NCBI RefSeq assembly: GCF_047730175.1
Contig: NZ_CP159833.1
Span: forward strand, 1,426,001-1,490,000
Origin: Marifrigoribacter sp047730175
GTDB taxonomy: Bacteria; Bacteroidota; Bacteroidia; Flavobacteriales; Flavobacteriaceae
Reading direction: 5' to 3'
Length of the DNA: 64,000 nucleotides
Shown here: positions 42,446-51,849 of the stretch, in pieces
How the letters are laid out: every line of letters starts with the position of its first letter
How positions within the stretch are numbered: position 1 is the stretch's first letter
Translations under genes and position numbers: made by a program
Notes under the pieces: model-generated
Told to the model about the DNA's origin: nothing
Database searches by the model: none
Seen by the model: only the letters and a program-made list of their open reading frames with translations

Positions 42446-43150
42446 ATAAAAATTATCAAAAAACTCTTTCGTTTCATTTTTAAAACACTCCTCTGGTTTA
42501 TACTATTAAGTATTGCTTGGGTTTTAGCATATAAGTATATCTCTGTAAGTTATACTCCCTTAATGGTTATACAAAAGGTTAAATCAAACAAGGCCTACGA
42601 TATAAAACATGAATGGAAAAACATAGAAGATATTTCTAAAGTATTACAATTGGCTGTAATTTGTTCAGAAGACCAAAACTTTATGAAGCATCGAGGTTTT
42701 GATGTAGATGCAATTAAAAAAGCCTATTTAAATAATAGCGAAGGAAAAAAATTAAAAGGAGCAAGTACTATCTCACAACAAACTGCAAAGAATGTTTTTT
42801 TATGGCCTCAACGAAGTTGGTTGCGTAAGGGATTCGAATCTTGGTTTACCTTTTTAATAGAGACTTTTTGGAGTAAAGAGCGTATCTTAGAGGTATATTT
42901 AAATAGTATCGAAATGGGGGAAGGAGTTTTTGGTGCGGAAGCTGCTTCACAATATTGGTTTAACACTAAAGCTAAGAATCTCTCGAAAAATCAGGCAGCT
43001 GCAATTGCTGCAATTTTGCCAAACCCAATACGATTTAAAGCAAACCCTCAATCAAATTATATTTCAAAAAGAAAAAAATGGATACTTCAGCAAATGAGAA
43101 ACTATGGGCCTTTCACATTAAAAGAAACAGATGAAAGCAAAAGAGATTAA
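42446..43150 (+). CDS. mtgA: Monofunctional peptidoglycan glycosyltransferase (MtgA-like), atypical start
   Basis: Polymerises lipid II into glycan strands at the inner membrane. The GT51 core has SEDQNFMKHRGFD with the catalytic Glu, GASTISQQTAKN, and EVYLNSIEMGEGVFG. The first ATG is at 42563 (195 residues), but the frame stays open back to 42443 and there encodes IKIIKKLFRFIFKTLLWFIL, a perfect membrane anchor expected in this family. No ATG, GTG or TTG starts it; ATA 42446 or ATT 42452 are the candidates. Either a rare start codon or a start-codon mutation is implied. Confidence 0.8.
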   Translation: MKIIKKLFRFIFKTLLWFILLSIAWVLAYKYISVSYTPLMVIQKVKSNKAYDIKHEWKNIEDISKVLQLAVICSEDQNFMKHRGFDVDAIKKAYLNNSEGKKLKGASTISQQTAKNVFLWPQRSWLRKGFESWFTFLIETFWSKERILEVYLNSIEMGEGVFGAEAASQYWFNTKAKNLSKNQAAAIAAILPNPIRFKANPQSNYISKRKKWILQQMRNYGPFTLKETDESKRD

Positions 43151-43589
43151 AGAGAAATTATTAGAACATTGTTTTTTATGGATTGTGGAAAGACATCAAC
43201 GTATAAATAAGACGGTATCAAATATTAAAATAGCATTAGAGGAAGAGTCTAAAAGTAGCGCGGGCGATAAACATGAAACGGGAAGAGCCATGCTTCAAAT
43301 TGAAAGGGAAAATGCAGGTCATCAATTAAAGGAAATTGAAAAAGTGGAGCAATCTCTTAAGCGAGTGCAAATTAACAAACCTTCTGGATTTATACATTTA
43401 GGAAGTCTAGTGACTACGACTCAAGCAACGTATTTTTTAAGCATTTCTGCTGGAAAATTTAGTCTTCAGAAAAAAGATTATTTCTGTATCGCTCCTAATG
43501 CTCCTATAGGAATTCTCTTACTAGGAAAACAAAAAGGGGATTTCTTTGTGTTTCATAATGATAAAATAGAAGTTGTAGCTATTGAATAA
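43131..43589 (+). CDS. GreA/GreB-like domain protein
   Basis: A 152-residue cytosolic protein. The N-terminal half is helical and charged, with a coiled-coil-like run containing SSAGDKHETGRAMLQIERENA; the C-terminal half, from about residue 90 (GSLVTTTQATYFLSISAG and APIGILLLGKQKGD), resembles the GreA/GreB C-terminal domain. Relatives in flavobacteria are sometimes mislabelled '3-oxoacyl-ACP synthase'; nothing of that enzyme is visible. The start overlaps the glycosyltransferase gene by 20 bases. Action on RNA polymerase is inference. Confidence 0.65.
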   Translation: MKAKEIKEKLLEHCFLWIVERHQRINKTVSNIKIALEEESKSSAGDKHETGRAMLQIERENAGHQLKEIEKVEQSLKRVQINKPSGFIHLGSLVTTTQATYFLSISAGKFSLQKKDYFCIAPNAPIGILLLGKQKGDFFVFHNDKIEVVAIE

Positions 43590-43722
43590 AAACCCTATTA
43601 ATTAGTTGCATCATATACTTCAATGTATAATATCATAGCTATATGGTTGGCAACCTTAAAAGCATTTTCATTATCTTGTGAAACATATACTTCTATATGT
43701 TTATTGGTGCGGTAAAAAAGAT

Positions 43723-45885
43723 TTATTTTTTAATCTCACCTATTATATTTTCAGGCAATACTTTAAAGCCCATATTATATAAAGTAAACCCAAAAATATC
43801 TGCATATTGTTCAATAGTTTTTGAAACTGGAGTTCCAGCTCCGTGACCTGCATCTGTTTCAATTCTAATTAATGTTGGATTTTTCCCAGATTGTTTTGAT
43901 TGCAATTCGGCAGCAAACTTAAAACTATGGGCTGGTACTACACGGTCATCATGATCTCCTGTGGTAACTAAAGTCGCTGGATATTCAACACCTTTTTTTA
44001 TGTTGTGCAAAGGAGAATACCCCTTTAAATAATCAAACATTTCTTTGTTGTCTTCCGAAGTTCCATAATCATACGCCCAACCTGCACCTGCAGTAAATGT
44101 ATGATATCGTAACATGTCTAAAACTCCTACGGCAGGTAGTGCTACTTTTATTAAATCGGGACGTTGCGTCATGGTTGCACCTACTAAAAGACCTCCATTA
44201 GAACCTCCTCGAATTGCTAAAAAGTCACTAGAAGTATATTTATTTTCAATTAAATATTCAGCTGCAGCAATAAAATCATCAAACACATTTTGCTTTTTTA
44301 ATTTGGTGCCCGCTTTGTGCCATTCTTTTCCGTATTCTCCACCACCACGCAGATTAGGCACTGCATAAATGCCACCTTGTTCCATCCAAACAGCATTGGT
44401 AATACTAAATCCTGGAGTAAGGGAAATATTAAAACCTCCATAGCCATAAAGAATCGTTGGATTATTACCGTCTAGTTGTATCCCTTTTTTATGAGTGATA
44501 ATCATAGGTACTTTTGTTCCATCTTTTGAACTATAAAATACTTGAACGCTTACATAATTATCTGAATTAAAATCTATGTTGGATTTTTTATATAAGTTTG
44601 AAGTCCCTTTCTCAATATCATATTTATAAATACTTCCAGGTGTCACGTAATTTGTGAAAGAATAATACACTTCGGAATCTTCTTTTTTTCCATAATTTCC
44701 ACCAACACTTCCTACACCTGGTAATTTTACTTCTCTTATTAATTTTCCATCATAGTCATATTGTAGCACTTTAGATACTGCATCTACCATGTATTCAGTA
44801 AAAAAACTTCCTCCTGCTTTGGATGCAGATAAAACATGTTCTGTTTCTGGGATAAAATCAACCCAGTTTTCTGGTCTAGGGTCTGATGCATCTGCCGTAA
44901 CAATTTTTTTATTTGGGGCATTTAAATTAGTAACAATAAATAATTTTGAACCTACATTCTCAATAATATAGGAATCACTGTCAGTATGATTTAAAAGGGG
45001 GATAAATTCACTGTTTTCTTTTGAAAGATCTTTTAAAAATATTTTGTTTCCCGAAGTAGATACACTTGCGCTTACCATTAAATAACGATTATCTTCACTA
45101 AGATATCCTCCAACATATCTATGTTTTTCTGAATCAGTTCCACCATAAATAAGTAGATCCTCTTTTTGAGAAGTTCCTAATTGATGGTAATATAACTTGT
45201 GTTGATCTGTTTTTTCAGAAAGCTCACTTCCTTTAGGTTTATCGTAACTAGAGTAGTAAAAGCCGTCGTTTTTCTTCCAAGAAAGGCCACTAAATTTTAT
45301 ATCTACTAAAGTATCTTCTATGATTGTTTTAGTTTCAGTATTCATTATCAATACTTTCCTCCAATCACTTCCTCCTTCAGAAATACTATAAGCTGCAATT
45401 TTACCGTTTTCAGAAAAGCTCATATTTCCTAAGGAAATAGTGCCTTCTTTATTAAAAGTATTAGGGTCTAAAAAGATTTCTGCCGTAGCGGAATCATCGG
45501 CCGTTTTATAACGATAAATCACATATTGATTTTGAAGACCGTTATTTTTGTAAAAATAAGTATAATCACCTTCCTTAAATGGAGCGCCTACTTTTTCGTA
45601 ATTCCAAAGAGCAGAAAGACGTTCTTTCAATTCATTTCGAAAAGGGATATTATCCAAATAACCAAAAGTGGTTTCATTTTGAGATTTTACCCAATTTTCA
45701 GTTTCTTTACTTCTATCATCTTCAAGCCAACGATAAGGATCTTTAACTTCGGTGCCAAAATAATTTGTAACAGTATCTGCTTTTTTTGTTAATGGATATT
45801 TCACTTGAGTGGTTGGTATTTGCGCTTTTATATTAGAGGAATTAAATAGAAATACACATAAAAGGGATGGAATAATCTTTTTCAT
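43723..45885 (-). CDS. Prolyl oligopeptidase family serine peptidase
   Basis: S9A peptidase cleaving after proline in short peptides, probably periplasmic. ATG 45885 (MKKIIPSLLCVFLFNSSNIKAQ) gives a signal peptide and is chosen over a TTG at 45894. The 720-residue protein has a seven-bladed propeller domain (about 80-420) and a C-terminal alpha/beta-hydrolase with the nucleophile in GGSNGGLL, an Asp in GDHDDRV and a His in DAGHGAG. All three triad residues are present. Monocistronic. Confidence 0.94.
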   Translation of the reverse strand: MKKIIPSLLCVFLFNSSNIKAQIPTTQVKYPLTKKADTVTNYFGTEVKDPYRWLEDDRSKETENWVKSQNETTFGYLDNIPFRNELKERLSALWNYEKVGAPFKEGDYTYFYKNNGLQNQYVIYRYKTADDSATAEIFLDPNTFNKEGTISLGNMSFSENGKIAAYSISEGGSDWRKVLIMNTETKTIIEDTLVDIKFSGLSWKKNDGFYYSSYDKPKGSELSEKTDQHKLYYHQLGTSQKEDLLIYGGTDSEKHRYVGGYLSEDNRYLMVSASVSTSGNKIFLKDLSKENSEFIPLLNHTDSDSYIIENVGSKLFIVTNLNAPNKKIVTADASDPRPENWVDFIPETEHVLSASKAGGSFFTEYMVDAVSKVLQYDYDGKLIREVKLPGVGSVGGNYGKKEDSEVYYSFTNYVTPGSIYKYDIEKGTSNLYKKSNIDFNSDNYVSVQVFYSSKDGTKVPMIITHKKGIQLDGNNPTILYGYGGFNISLTPGFSITNAVWMEQGGIYAVPNLRGGGEYGKEWHKAGTKLKKQNVFDDFIAAAEYLIENKYTSSDFLAIRGGSNGGLLVGATMTQRPDLIKVALPAVGVLDMLRYHTFTAGAGWAYDYGTSEDNKEMFDYLKGYSPLHNIKKGVEYPATLVTTGDHDDRVVPAHSFKFAAELQSKQSGKNPTLIRIETDAGHGAGTPVSKTIEQYADIFGFTLYNMGFKVLPENIIGEIKK

Positions 45886-45956
45886 AATAAGCAACTCTAT
45901 TAAATTGTAAAAATACTATTTTTTTAAATGTATGATTTTGTAAAATTAACACAAAT

Positions 45957-45984
45957 AAAAGAGCCTCTATTTAGAGGCTCTTTT
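45957..45984 (-). terminator. Terminator of the 46-kb FG-GAP gene
   Basis: AAAAGAGCCTCTA pairs with TAGAGGCTCTTTT, giving a strong stem flanked by A and T runs, 25 bases beyond the stop of the minus-strand gene at 46009. Confidence 0.92.
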
Positions 45985-46008
45985 AGGTATTCATACTATT
46001 TTATTTAT

Positions 46009-47613
46009 TTAATTTTTTACAAATTTTTGGATTTTTATATTTCCATCACTGATGAAACGTAATACATAGTTTCCAGTACTTAAGTTAGAAACATCAATGC
46101 TACTACCTACTAGTTTACTGCCTAAAACTTTTCTTCCATTTACATCATAAATCATATAAACAGCATTATCGAATCCAGAGGCAACACTTAAGTTAAGTCT
46201 TTCAGTTGTTGGATTTGGGTAAACAATTAAATCATTTACTTCATTGTCATTAAGTCCTAAAATGGTTTCTCCTTCAACAAATTTAATTACTTGGTTAATA
46301 GTTACATCATTATAAACATCAACAATTCCTGAAGGCCAGTTAATAGTTAATGAAGTAATTTCAGTATCAGCACCAATTCCAAAATGAGTGTTTAAAGTAC
46401 TTGAGTTTCTAAATCCTTCACCAATTCTTACATCTCTAATTTGTACACCAGAAGAAGTAACTAATTCTAATCTAGCACCAATACCATTAAGATTACTTCC
46501 TCCTAAATCAGGACCAATTCCTCTTGTAGTAATTGTTAACCAGTTATTAGCATTACCATCATTCCAGTTAATTGTTCCGTTATCAAAACTATCTACAAAA
46601 CCATCATTGTTTAAGTCTCCAAAACTTCCTGATTGAATTTCATTACCAACTGGATTCCCAAAAGTTAAATCTCCATTACCAAAAGAAATATCTCCATTAG
46701 AGGCAATGTCAAGATAACCGTCGTTATCAAAATCATAAGTACAACTTTCGATACCAGTTTCAATACTTCCAACGTTTGCACTTACAGTTATGTCTGTAAA
46801 AGTATTATCACCGTTGTTTCTCATAAATTTTGAAGACCCTGAACTAGCTCCTACATAAACATCCATATCACCATCGTTATCAAAATCCCCCCAAGCAGAA
46901 GACCAAGTTTGCATTGGATCTGCTAAGCCTAGATCTAAAGCATTTTCTGTAAATGTTCCATCTCCGTTGTTTGTGTGCATTTGATTTGTTCTTCTTGCTT
47001 CTTCTCCACCACATTTTGCGATAAACATATCTAAATCACCATCATTATCATAATCAATCCAAACAGAACCGTAGTTCCCTCCTGAAGAATAATCACCTAA
47101 ACCACCTTGATTATAAGTTAAGTTACCACTACCATCATTAATATAATATACATTAGGAGCCACATCATGACATACAAATGCATCTAAATGACCATCGTTG
47201 TTTATGTCAACAAAGTTAGATCGTTGAGAGAATACATATTCAGAGCCAGATATTTCTGTAAATCCAGTACCAGAATTATTTGCTCTCATAAATGTAACCC
47301 CAGATCCACCTCCATACAATAAATCGGTAAACCCATTACCGTCATAATCAGCAGCTGCCATACTCCATGAAGCAGTATTATCTGCAGCAGTTGTTGGAAT
47401 ATTTACGGTGTTAAATCCACCACCTTCTAGTTGGTAATGTACATTTACATTTGAAGAACTTACTGAAACAATATCATCAAGGTTATCACCGTTCATATCT
47501 ACCACAGCTCTTTCAGAACCAACAATTGAAATACTTTCGTTGGTGAAAGTGACCTGCGCAGACACTTCATTAATGAAAATGCATAAAACGAGTAATAAAA
47601 TAATTTTTTTCAT
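46009..47613 (-). CDS. FG-GAP/VCBS and ASPIC-UnbV protein with type IX sorting domain, copy 2
   Basis: Secreted 534-residue protein with a signal peptide (ending EVSAQ), several FG-GAP repeats carrying calcium-type loops (DYDNDGDLDMF, DFDNDGDMDVY), an ASPIC/UnbV-like domain (about 360-445, IGARLEL to TSLTINWPSGIVDV) and a C-terminal T9SS sorting domain (LIVYPNPTTERLNL to IQKFVKN). It is a close paralogue of the next gene upstream on minus. The cargo tail predicts export to the cell surface via T9SS. Biological ligand unknown. Confidence 0.88.
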   Translation of the reverse strand: MKKIILLLVLCIFINEVSAQVTFTNESISIVGSERAVVDMNGDNLDDIVSVSSSNVNVHYQLEGGGFNTVNIPTTAADNTASWSMAAADYDGNGFTDLLYGGGSGVTFMRANNSGTGFTEISGSEYVFSQRSNFVDINNDGHLDAFVCHDVAPNVYYINDGSGNLTYNQGGLGDYSSGGNYGSVWIDYDNDGDLDMFIAKCGGEEARRTNQMHTNNGDGTFTENALDLGLADPMQTWSSAWGDFDNDGDMDVYVGASSGSSKFMRNNGDNTFTDITVSANVGSIETGIESCTYDFDNDGYLDIASNGDISFGNGDLTFGNPVGNEIQSGSFGDLNNDGFVDSFDNGTINWNDGNANNWLTITTRGIGPDLGGSNLNGIGARLELVTSSGVQIRDVRIGEGFRNSSTLNTHFGIGADTEITSLTINWPSGIVDVYNDVTINQVIKFVEGETILGLNDNEVNDLIVYPNPTTERLNLSVASGFDNAVYMIYDVNGRKVLGSKLVGSSIDVSNLSTGNYVLRFISDGNIKIQKFVKN

Positions 47614-47729
47614 AGTTTTTTTTTTAATTGGTTGTTTTTCACTTATAAAACTATACTAAACAAATTAGAAATCCTAATTGGAATAATTTTCTTAGGTAAA
47701 AGGATATAAATGAACACTATTCTTAAAAA

Positions 47730-47759
47730 ACAAAAGCCCCTTTAAAAGGAGCTTTTGTA
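47730..47759 (-). terminator. Terminator of the 47.8-kb FG-GAP gene
   Basis: Imperfect but long stem ACAAAAGC..CCTTT / AAAGG..GCTTTTGT lying 33 bases after the stop of the minus-strand gene at 47792. Confidence 0.85.
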
Positions 47760-47791
47760 ATATGTTTTCTAAAATCTATTTGAAATAGAAA

Positions 47792-49402
47792 TTAATTTTT
47801 TATAAATTTTTGGATTCTTACATTTCCATCGTTGATGAAACGTAAGATATAGCTTCCAGTGCTAAGATTAGAAACATCAATACTTTCTGATTCTAACTTA
47901 CCGTTTAAAACTCTTTTACCATTTACGTCATAAATCATATAAATAGCAGTATCAAAACCTTCAGTAACACTTAAATTAAGTCTTTCTGTAGTTGGGTTTG
48001 GATATACAATAAGGTTATTTACATTATTATCACCAACTCCAAGAGCAGGATTTTCTCCTTCAACATAAATTACTTTTTCATTAATTGCAGGATCATAAAT
48101 TACATCAACTATACCAGATGGCCAGTTAATAGTAATTGTTGAAATTTCATCATCTGTACCTAAACCAATATGTGTGTTAAGCGTACTTGAGTTTCCAAAA
48201 CCTTCTCCAATACGTACATCTCTAATTTTTAAACCAGAAGCTGTAACAACTTCAATTCTTGCTCCAATTCCATTTAAATTACTTCCCCCTAAATCTGGAC
48301 CAATTCCTCTTGTTGTGATAGTCATCCAGTTATTAGCGTTACCATTATTCATGTATAAAGTACTTCCACCAGAAACATCTACAAAACCATCATTATTTAA
48401 ATCTCCAAAACACCCACTTGGGATTGCATTAAAATCTACGGGAGAAAAAGTTAAATCTCCGTTTCCGTAAAGAATGTTTCCGTTAGAAACGATATCCAGA
48501 TTTCCATCATTGTCCATGTCATAAGTAACATTTTCAATACCTGTTTGACTTACAGTTCCTACACCTGATGTAGCAGTAACATCTGTAAATGTTAAATCTC
48601 CATTGTTCATCATCATTTTATGAGATCCTGTACTTGCACCTACAAATACATCCATATCACCATCATTATCAAAATCTGCCCAAGCAGAAGACCATGTTTG
48701 CATTGGATCAGCTAAACCTAATTCTAATGCATTTTCTGTAAAAGTACCATCTCCATTATTTGTGAGCATTTGATTCGTTCTTCTTGCTTCTTCTCCACCA
48801 CATTTAGCGAGAAACATATCCATATCACCATCGTTATCATAATCAATCCAAACTGAACCGTAGTTACCACCTGAAGGATAATCACCTAAACCACCTTGAA
48901 TATATGATAAATTACCACTACCATCATTAATATAATAAACATTAGGAGCTACATCATGACATACAAATGCATCTAAGTGACCATCATTATTAATGTCAAC
49001 AAAATTACTTCTTTGAGAGAATACGTATTCAGGACCAGAAATTTCTGTAAATCCAGTACCAGAATTATTTGCTCTCATAAATGTAACACCAGATCCACCT
49101 CCATATAATAAATCAGTAAATCCATTACTGTCATAATCTGCAGCTGCCATACTCCATGAAGCAGTATTATCTGCTGCTGTAGTTGGAATGTTAGCAACTA
49201 TAAAAGTACCATCCTCTTGTTGATAGTTAACGTTAACATTTGATGAAGAAACAGATACAACATCATCTAAATCATCATTGTTCATATCTACTACAGCTCT
49301 TGTGCTTCCTACTGTAGAAATGTTTTGTGTTGTGAAGTCTACTTGTGCAGAGACCAAGCTCACACATAAGCAAAACATCATCAGGGAAATAATTCTTTTC
49401 AT
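47792..49402 (-). CDS. FG-GAP/VCBS and ASPIC-UnbV protein with type IX sorting domain, copy 1
   Basis: A 536-residue paralogue of the neighbouring gene with the same order: signal peptide (ending SLVSAQ), FG-GAP repeats with DYDNDGDMDMF loops, the conserved CHDVAPNVYYINDGSGNLS stretch, an ASPIC/UnbV domain and a T9SS type A sorting tail (LIVYPNPTTERLNL). Large blocks are identical between the two proteins, so a tandem duplication is evident. Divergence is concentrated in the region about residues 280-360. Each copy has its own terminator. Confidence 0.88.
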   Translation of the reverse strand: MKRIISLMMFCLCVSLVSAQVDFTTQNISTVGSTRAVVDMNNDDLDDVVSVSSSNVNVNYQQEDGTFIVANIPTTAADNTASWSMAAADYDSNGFTDLLYGGGSGVTFMRANNSGTGFTEISGPEYVFSQRSNFVDINNDGHLDAFVCHDVAPNVYYINDGSGNLSYIQGGLGDYPSGGNYGSVWIDYDNDGDMDMFLAKCGGEEARRTNQMLTNNGDGTFTENALELGLADPMQTWSSAWADFDNDGDMDVFVGASTGSHKMMMNNGDLTFTDVTATSGVGTVSQTGIENVTYDMDNDGNLDIVSNGNILYGNGDLTFSPVDFNAIPSGCFGDLNNDGFVDVSGGSTLYMNNGNANNWMTITTRGIGPDLGGSNLNGIGARIEVVTASGLKIRDVRIGEGFGNSSTLNTHIGLGTDDEISTITINWPSGIVDVIYDPAINEKVIYVEGENPALGVGDNNVNNLIVYPNPTTERLNLSVTEGFDTAIYMIYDVNGKRVLNGKLESESIDVSNLSTGSYILRFINDGNVRIQKFIKN

Positions 49403-49427
49403 AATATAATTGTTTTAAGTTAGTAAA

Positions 49428-50534
49428 TTAGTTACAAGATATGTCGAGTGAATTTATCCACTCTTCAACTAGTTCAACTGCCTCTTCATGAACTAGTGAA
49501 CGCCCTAGCAAAGGCATTCTATAATTTTCTTCGATTGTGCTAAATCTATAATAAAGTATTGAGTTATCTAAATTAGACGGTTCTACTATTTTTGTTTTAT
49601 CAAATATATCGGTATCTGAGTCAACACAAACCCCTAAATTAATATCGTCAGATGTTAAATTAAAGGCAAATCTCATAGGCCTATAATCACAATGACCAAA
49701 ATCGTAATGACAATGTGCACAGTTAATGTCTGTGTAACCTCTCATTCTTTCATTAAGATCTAATGATGTATCATCCCATTTAGGGACAGTATAAATTGTT
49801 TCTGGGAGATTATTCTCTAAATAACCCATTTCAATTAATTTTTGAAGTTGGTTTTTAGTTCCATCCTCATATGGATATTCTGAATTTAAATTTTGAGGTT
49901 TAGGACCAATAGGAGTATTATTAACTTCTGATTTATGACAAGTAAAACACTCGCTTTGTGAGGGAATTCTATAATGGACACTTCTTGTAGTACCCTCTAA
50001 ATCCCACTCTAGATCTGCAAAACCACCTACAAGATCAAAATCAGCTTCAGTTTGATCTTCATTCCAAATATAATTTGCGAAAATCCACCCTTCTTCTTTC
50101 TTAATCATTAACCTTGTTTCAATAATATTTTTATTATTATCAGGAAGAACATTTTCGTAATAAAAAGTTTTGATCAATGTTGTTCCTATAGGAAAATCTA
50201 GTACTGTATGGTCATTTACATAATTAGCTGAAACATCATCTGGCATCCAAATAAATCGTTGCTTTTTGGCATAATCTGTAAATAACTTGTTAATGAGTCT
50301 AAAAGGTAATACACCATAAACAGGATCTTGATTAGACATTAAGCCATCAAAGAAATTGTAATCTGAAAGTTTTGGATAAGGAACTTCGTCAATATTAAAT
50401 ACAACGGGAGAAATTTCTTCAACTTCAATAATTTCAATATACTCATCCTCATAATCATCATCAGACTTACATGAACTGATAAAAGCAATCATTAAAATAA
50501 AAACAATAAAATTAAAAAAGTATTTTTTCGCCAT
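49428..50534 (-). CDS. Lipoprotein with two CxxCH heme-binding motifs
   Basis: A 368-residue exported protein. The signal peptide has a lipobox (IAFISSCK, Cys22), followed by an acidic run (DDDYEDEYIEIIEVEE). Two c-type heme motifs are present, CFTCH in the middle (about 200) and CAHCH (about 275, followed by YDFGHC). The sequence resembles the SO_2930/HNE_0200-type diheme cytochrome family. Location is likely the outer face of a membrane. It sits 26 bases upstream of the tandem FG-GAP genes on the same strand, so co-expression is possible. Confidence 0.75.
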   Translation of the reverse strand: MAKKYFFNFIVFILMIAFISSCKSDDDYEDEYIEIIEVEEISPVVFNIDEVPYPKLSDYNFFDGLMSNQDPVYGVLPFRLINKLFTDYAKKQRFIWMPDDVSANYVNDHTVLDFPIGTTLIKTFYYENVLPDNNKNIIETRLMIKKEEGWIFANYIWNEDQTEADFDLVGGFADLEWDLEGTTRSVHYRIPSQSECFTCHKSEVNNTPIGPKPQNLNSEYPYEDGTKNQLQKLIEMGYLENNLPETIYTVPKWDDTSLDLNERMRGYTDINCAHCHYDFGHCDYRPMRFAFNLTSDDINLGVCVDSDTDIFDKTKIVEPSNLDNSILYYRFSTIEENYRMPLLGRSLVHEEAVELVEEWINSLDISCN

Positions 50535-50701
50535 ACTTTGTGTTAAATTGGTGTTAGAGTTCTCTATATAACAGTTAATTCGGTAAAAACCCTACTCTTT
50601 TTCTTACAAAAGAAATCAAAAATAGCAAAAAATAGCAAACATTTGGGATATTAGCCTATTAATTAGAAGTCTATGGTAAATAGTCAAAACAATTAGTCTA
50701 T

Positions 50702-51691
50702 CTATAATAAACTATTTGAAACAAGGTATTCTGCGATTTGAACAGCGTTTGTAGCGGCCCCTTTTCTTAAGTTATCACTTACAATCCACATGTTTAAAGT
50801 ATTCTCTTGGGTTTCATCCCTTCTTAATCGACCTACGAATACATCATCTTTTTCATGAGCATATATAGGCATTGGATAAGTGTTTGTGTCAGTATTATCT
50901 TGAACTGTGATTCCTGCTACATTGTGAAGTATCGTTCTAACTTCACTTAATTCGAAATCATTTACAAATTCTACATTTACAGATTCACTATGACCGTAAG
51001 AAGTAGGTATTCTAACAGCAGTTGCTGTCACAGAAAATGTTCTGTCATCAAGAATCTTTTGAGGTTCTCTAGCCAATTTCATTTCTTCTTTTGTATATCC
51101 ATTAGCTTCAAAGTCATCGCAATGAGGAAGTGCATTTTTATGAATAGGATAGGGATATGCCATTTCATCTTTTATCCCTTTCATTTCATTTTCTAATTGA
51201 TTTACTGCCTTTACACCTGTTCCTGAAACGGATTGATAAGTAGAAACCACCACTCGTTTCATTCTATATTTTTTATGAAGTGGAGCTAATGCCATGACCA
51301 ATTGTATCGTAGAACAATTTGGGTTTGCAATAATTTTATCTTCTGAAGTTAAAACATGCGCATTAATTTCGGGGACAATAAGCTTTTTTGAAGGATCCAT
51401 CCTCCAGGCGGAAGAATTATCGATTACAGTCGTTCCAACTTCAGCAAATTTTGGAGCCCATTCTAATGAAGTATTCCCTCCCGCTGAAAAAATTGCTAAT
51501 TGAGGTTGCGCTTTAATAGCATCTTCTATACTAATGAGCCTATGTTCGGCACCATTAAATAAGATTTTCTTCCCAATTGATTTTTGAGAAGCAACTAAAA
51601 GTAGTTCTGAAATAGGGAAATTTCTTTCTTTAAGAATTTTAAGCATCACTCCTCCTACCATTCCTGTTGCGCCTACAACTGCAATTTTCAT
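50702..51691 (-). CDS. asd: Aspartate-semialdehyde dehydrogenase
   Basis: Reduces aspartyl phosphate to the semialdehyde for lysine, threonine, methionine and diaminopimelate synthesis. The 329-residue protein has the NADP loop VVGATGMVGG (5-14), the catalytic cysteine in NPNCSTIQ (Cys126) and the PTSYGHSESV substrate region. Length is typical. A copy of the 60-bp repeat lies 30 bases upstream in the same orientation. Confidence 0.97.
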   Translation of the reverse strand: MKIAVVGATGMVGGVMLKILKERNFPISELLLVASQKSIGKKILFNGAEHRLISIEDAIKAQPQLAIFSAGGNTSLEWAPKFAEVGTTVIDNSSAWRMDPSKKLIVPEINAHVLTSEDKIIANPNCSTIQLVMALAPLHKKYRMKRVVVSTYQSVSGTGVKAVNQLENEMKGIKDEMAYPYPIHKNALPHCDDFEANGYTKEEMKLAREPQKILDDRTFSVTATAVRIPTSYGHSESVNVEFVNDFELSEVRTILHNVAGITVQDNTDTNTYPMPIYAHEKDDVFVGRLRRDETQENTLNMWIVSDNLRKGAATNAVQIAEYLVSNSLL

Positions 51692-51721
51692 GTGTTTATA
51701 TTTATTGTTTTTTAATTGTCA

Positions 51722-51781
51722 CATGCTGTTCGCTATTAATCATTCCCTTGGGGGATAATTTTTTTAGCATGCTCGTTTCAT
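51722..51781 (-). repeat. 60-bp element, copy 2, with conserved five-codon ORF
   Basis: Minus-strand relative of 3682-3741 (48 of 60 positions identical). It again begins ATG-AAA-CGA-GCA-TGC-TAA and lies just upstream of asd. CATGCT near its 5' end can pair with AGCATG at its 3' end, with a nested CCC/GGG stem. Confidence 0.6.
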
Positions 51782-51849
51782 AAAAGATAATTTTTGTCAA
51801 AAATACGAGATAGCCTCCAAATAATAACACATATTATTAAAATAATATG

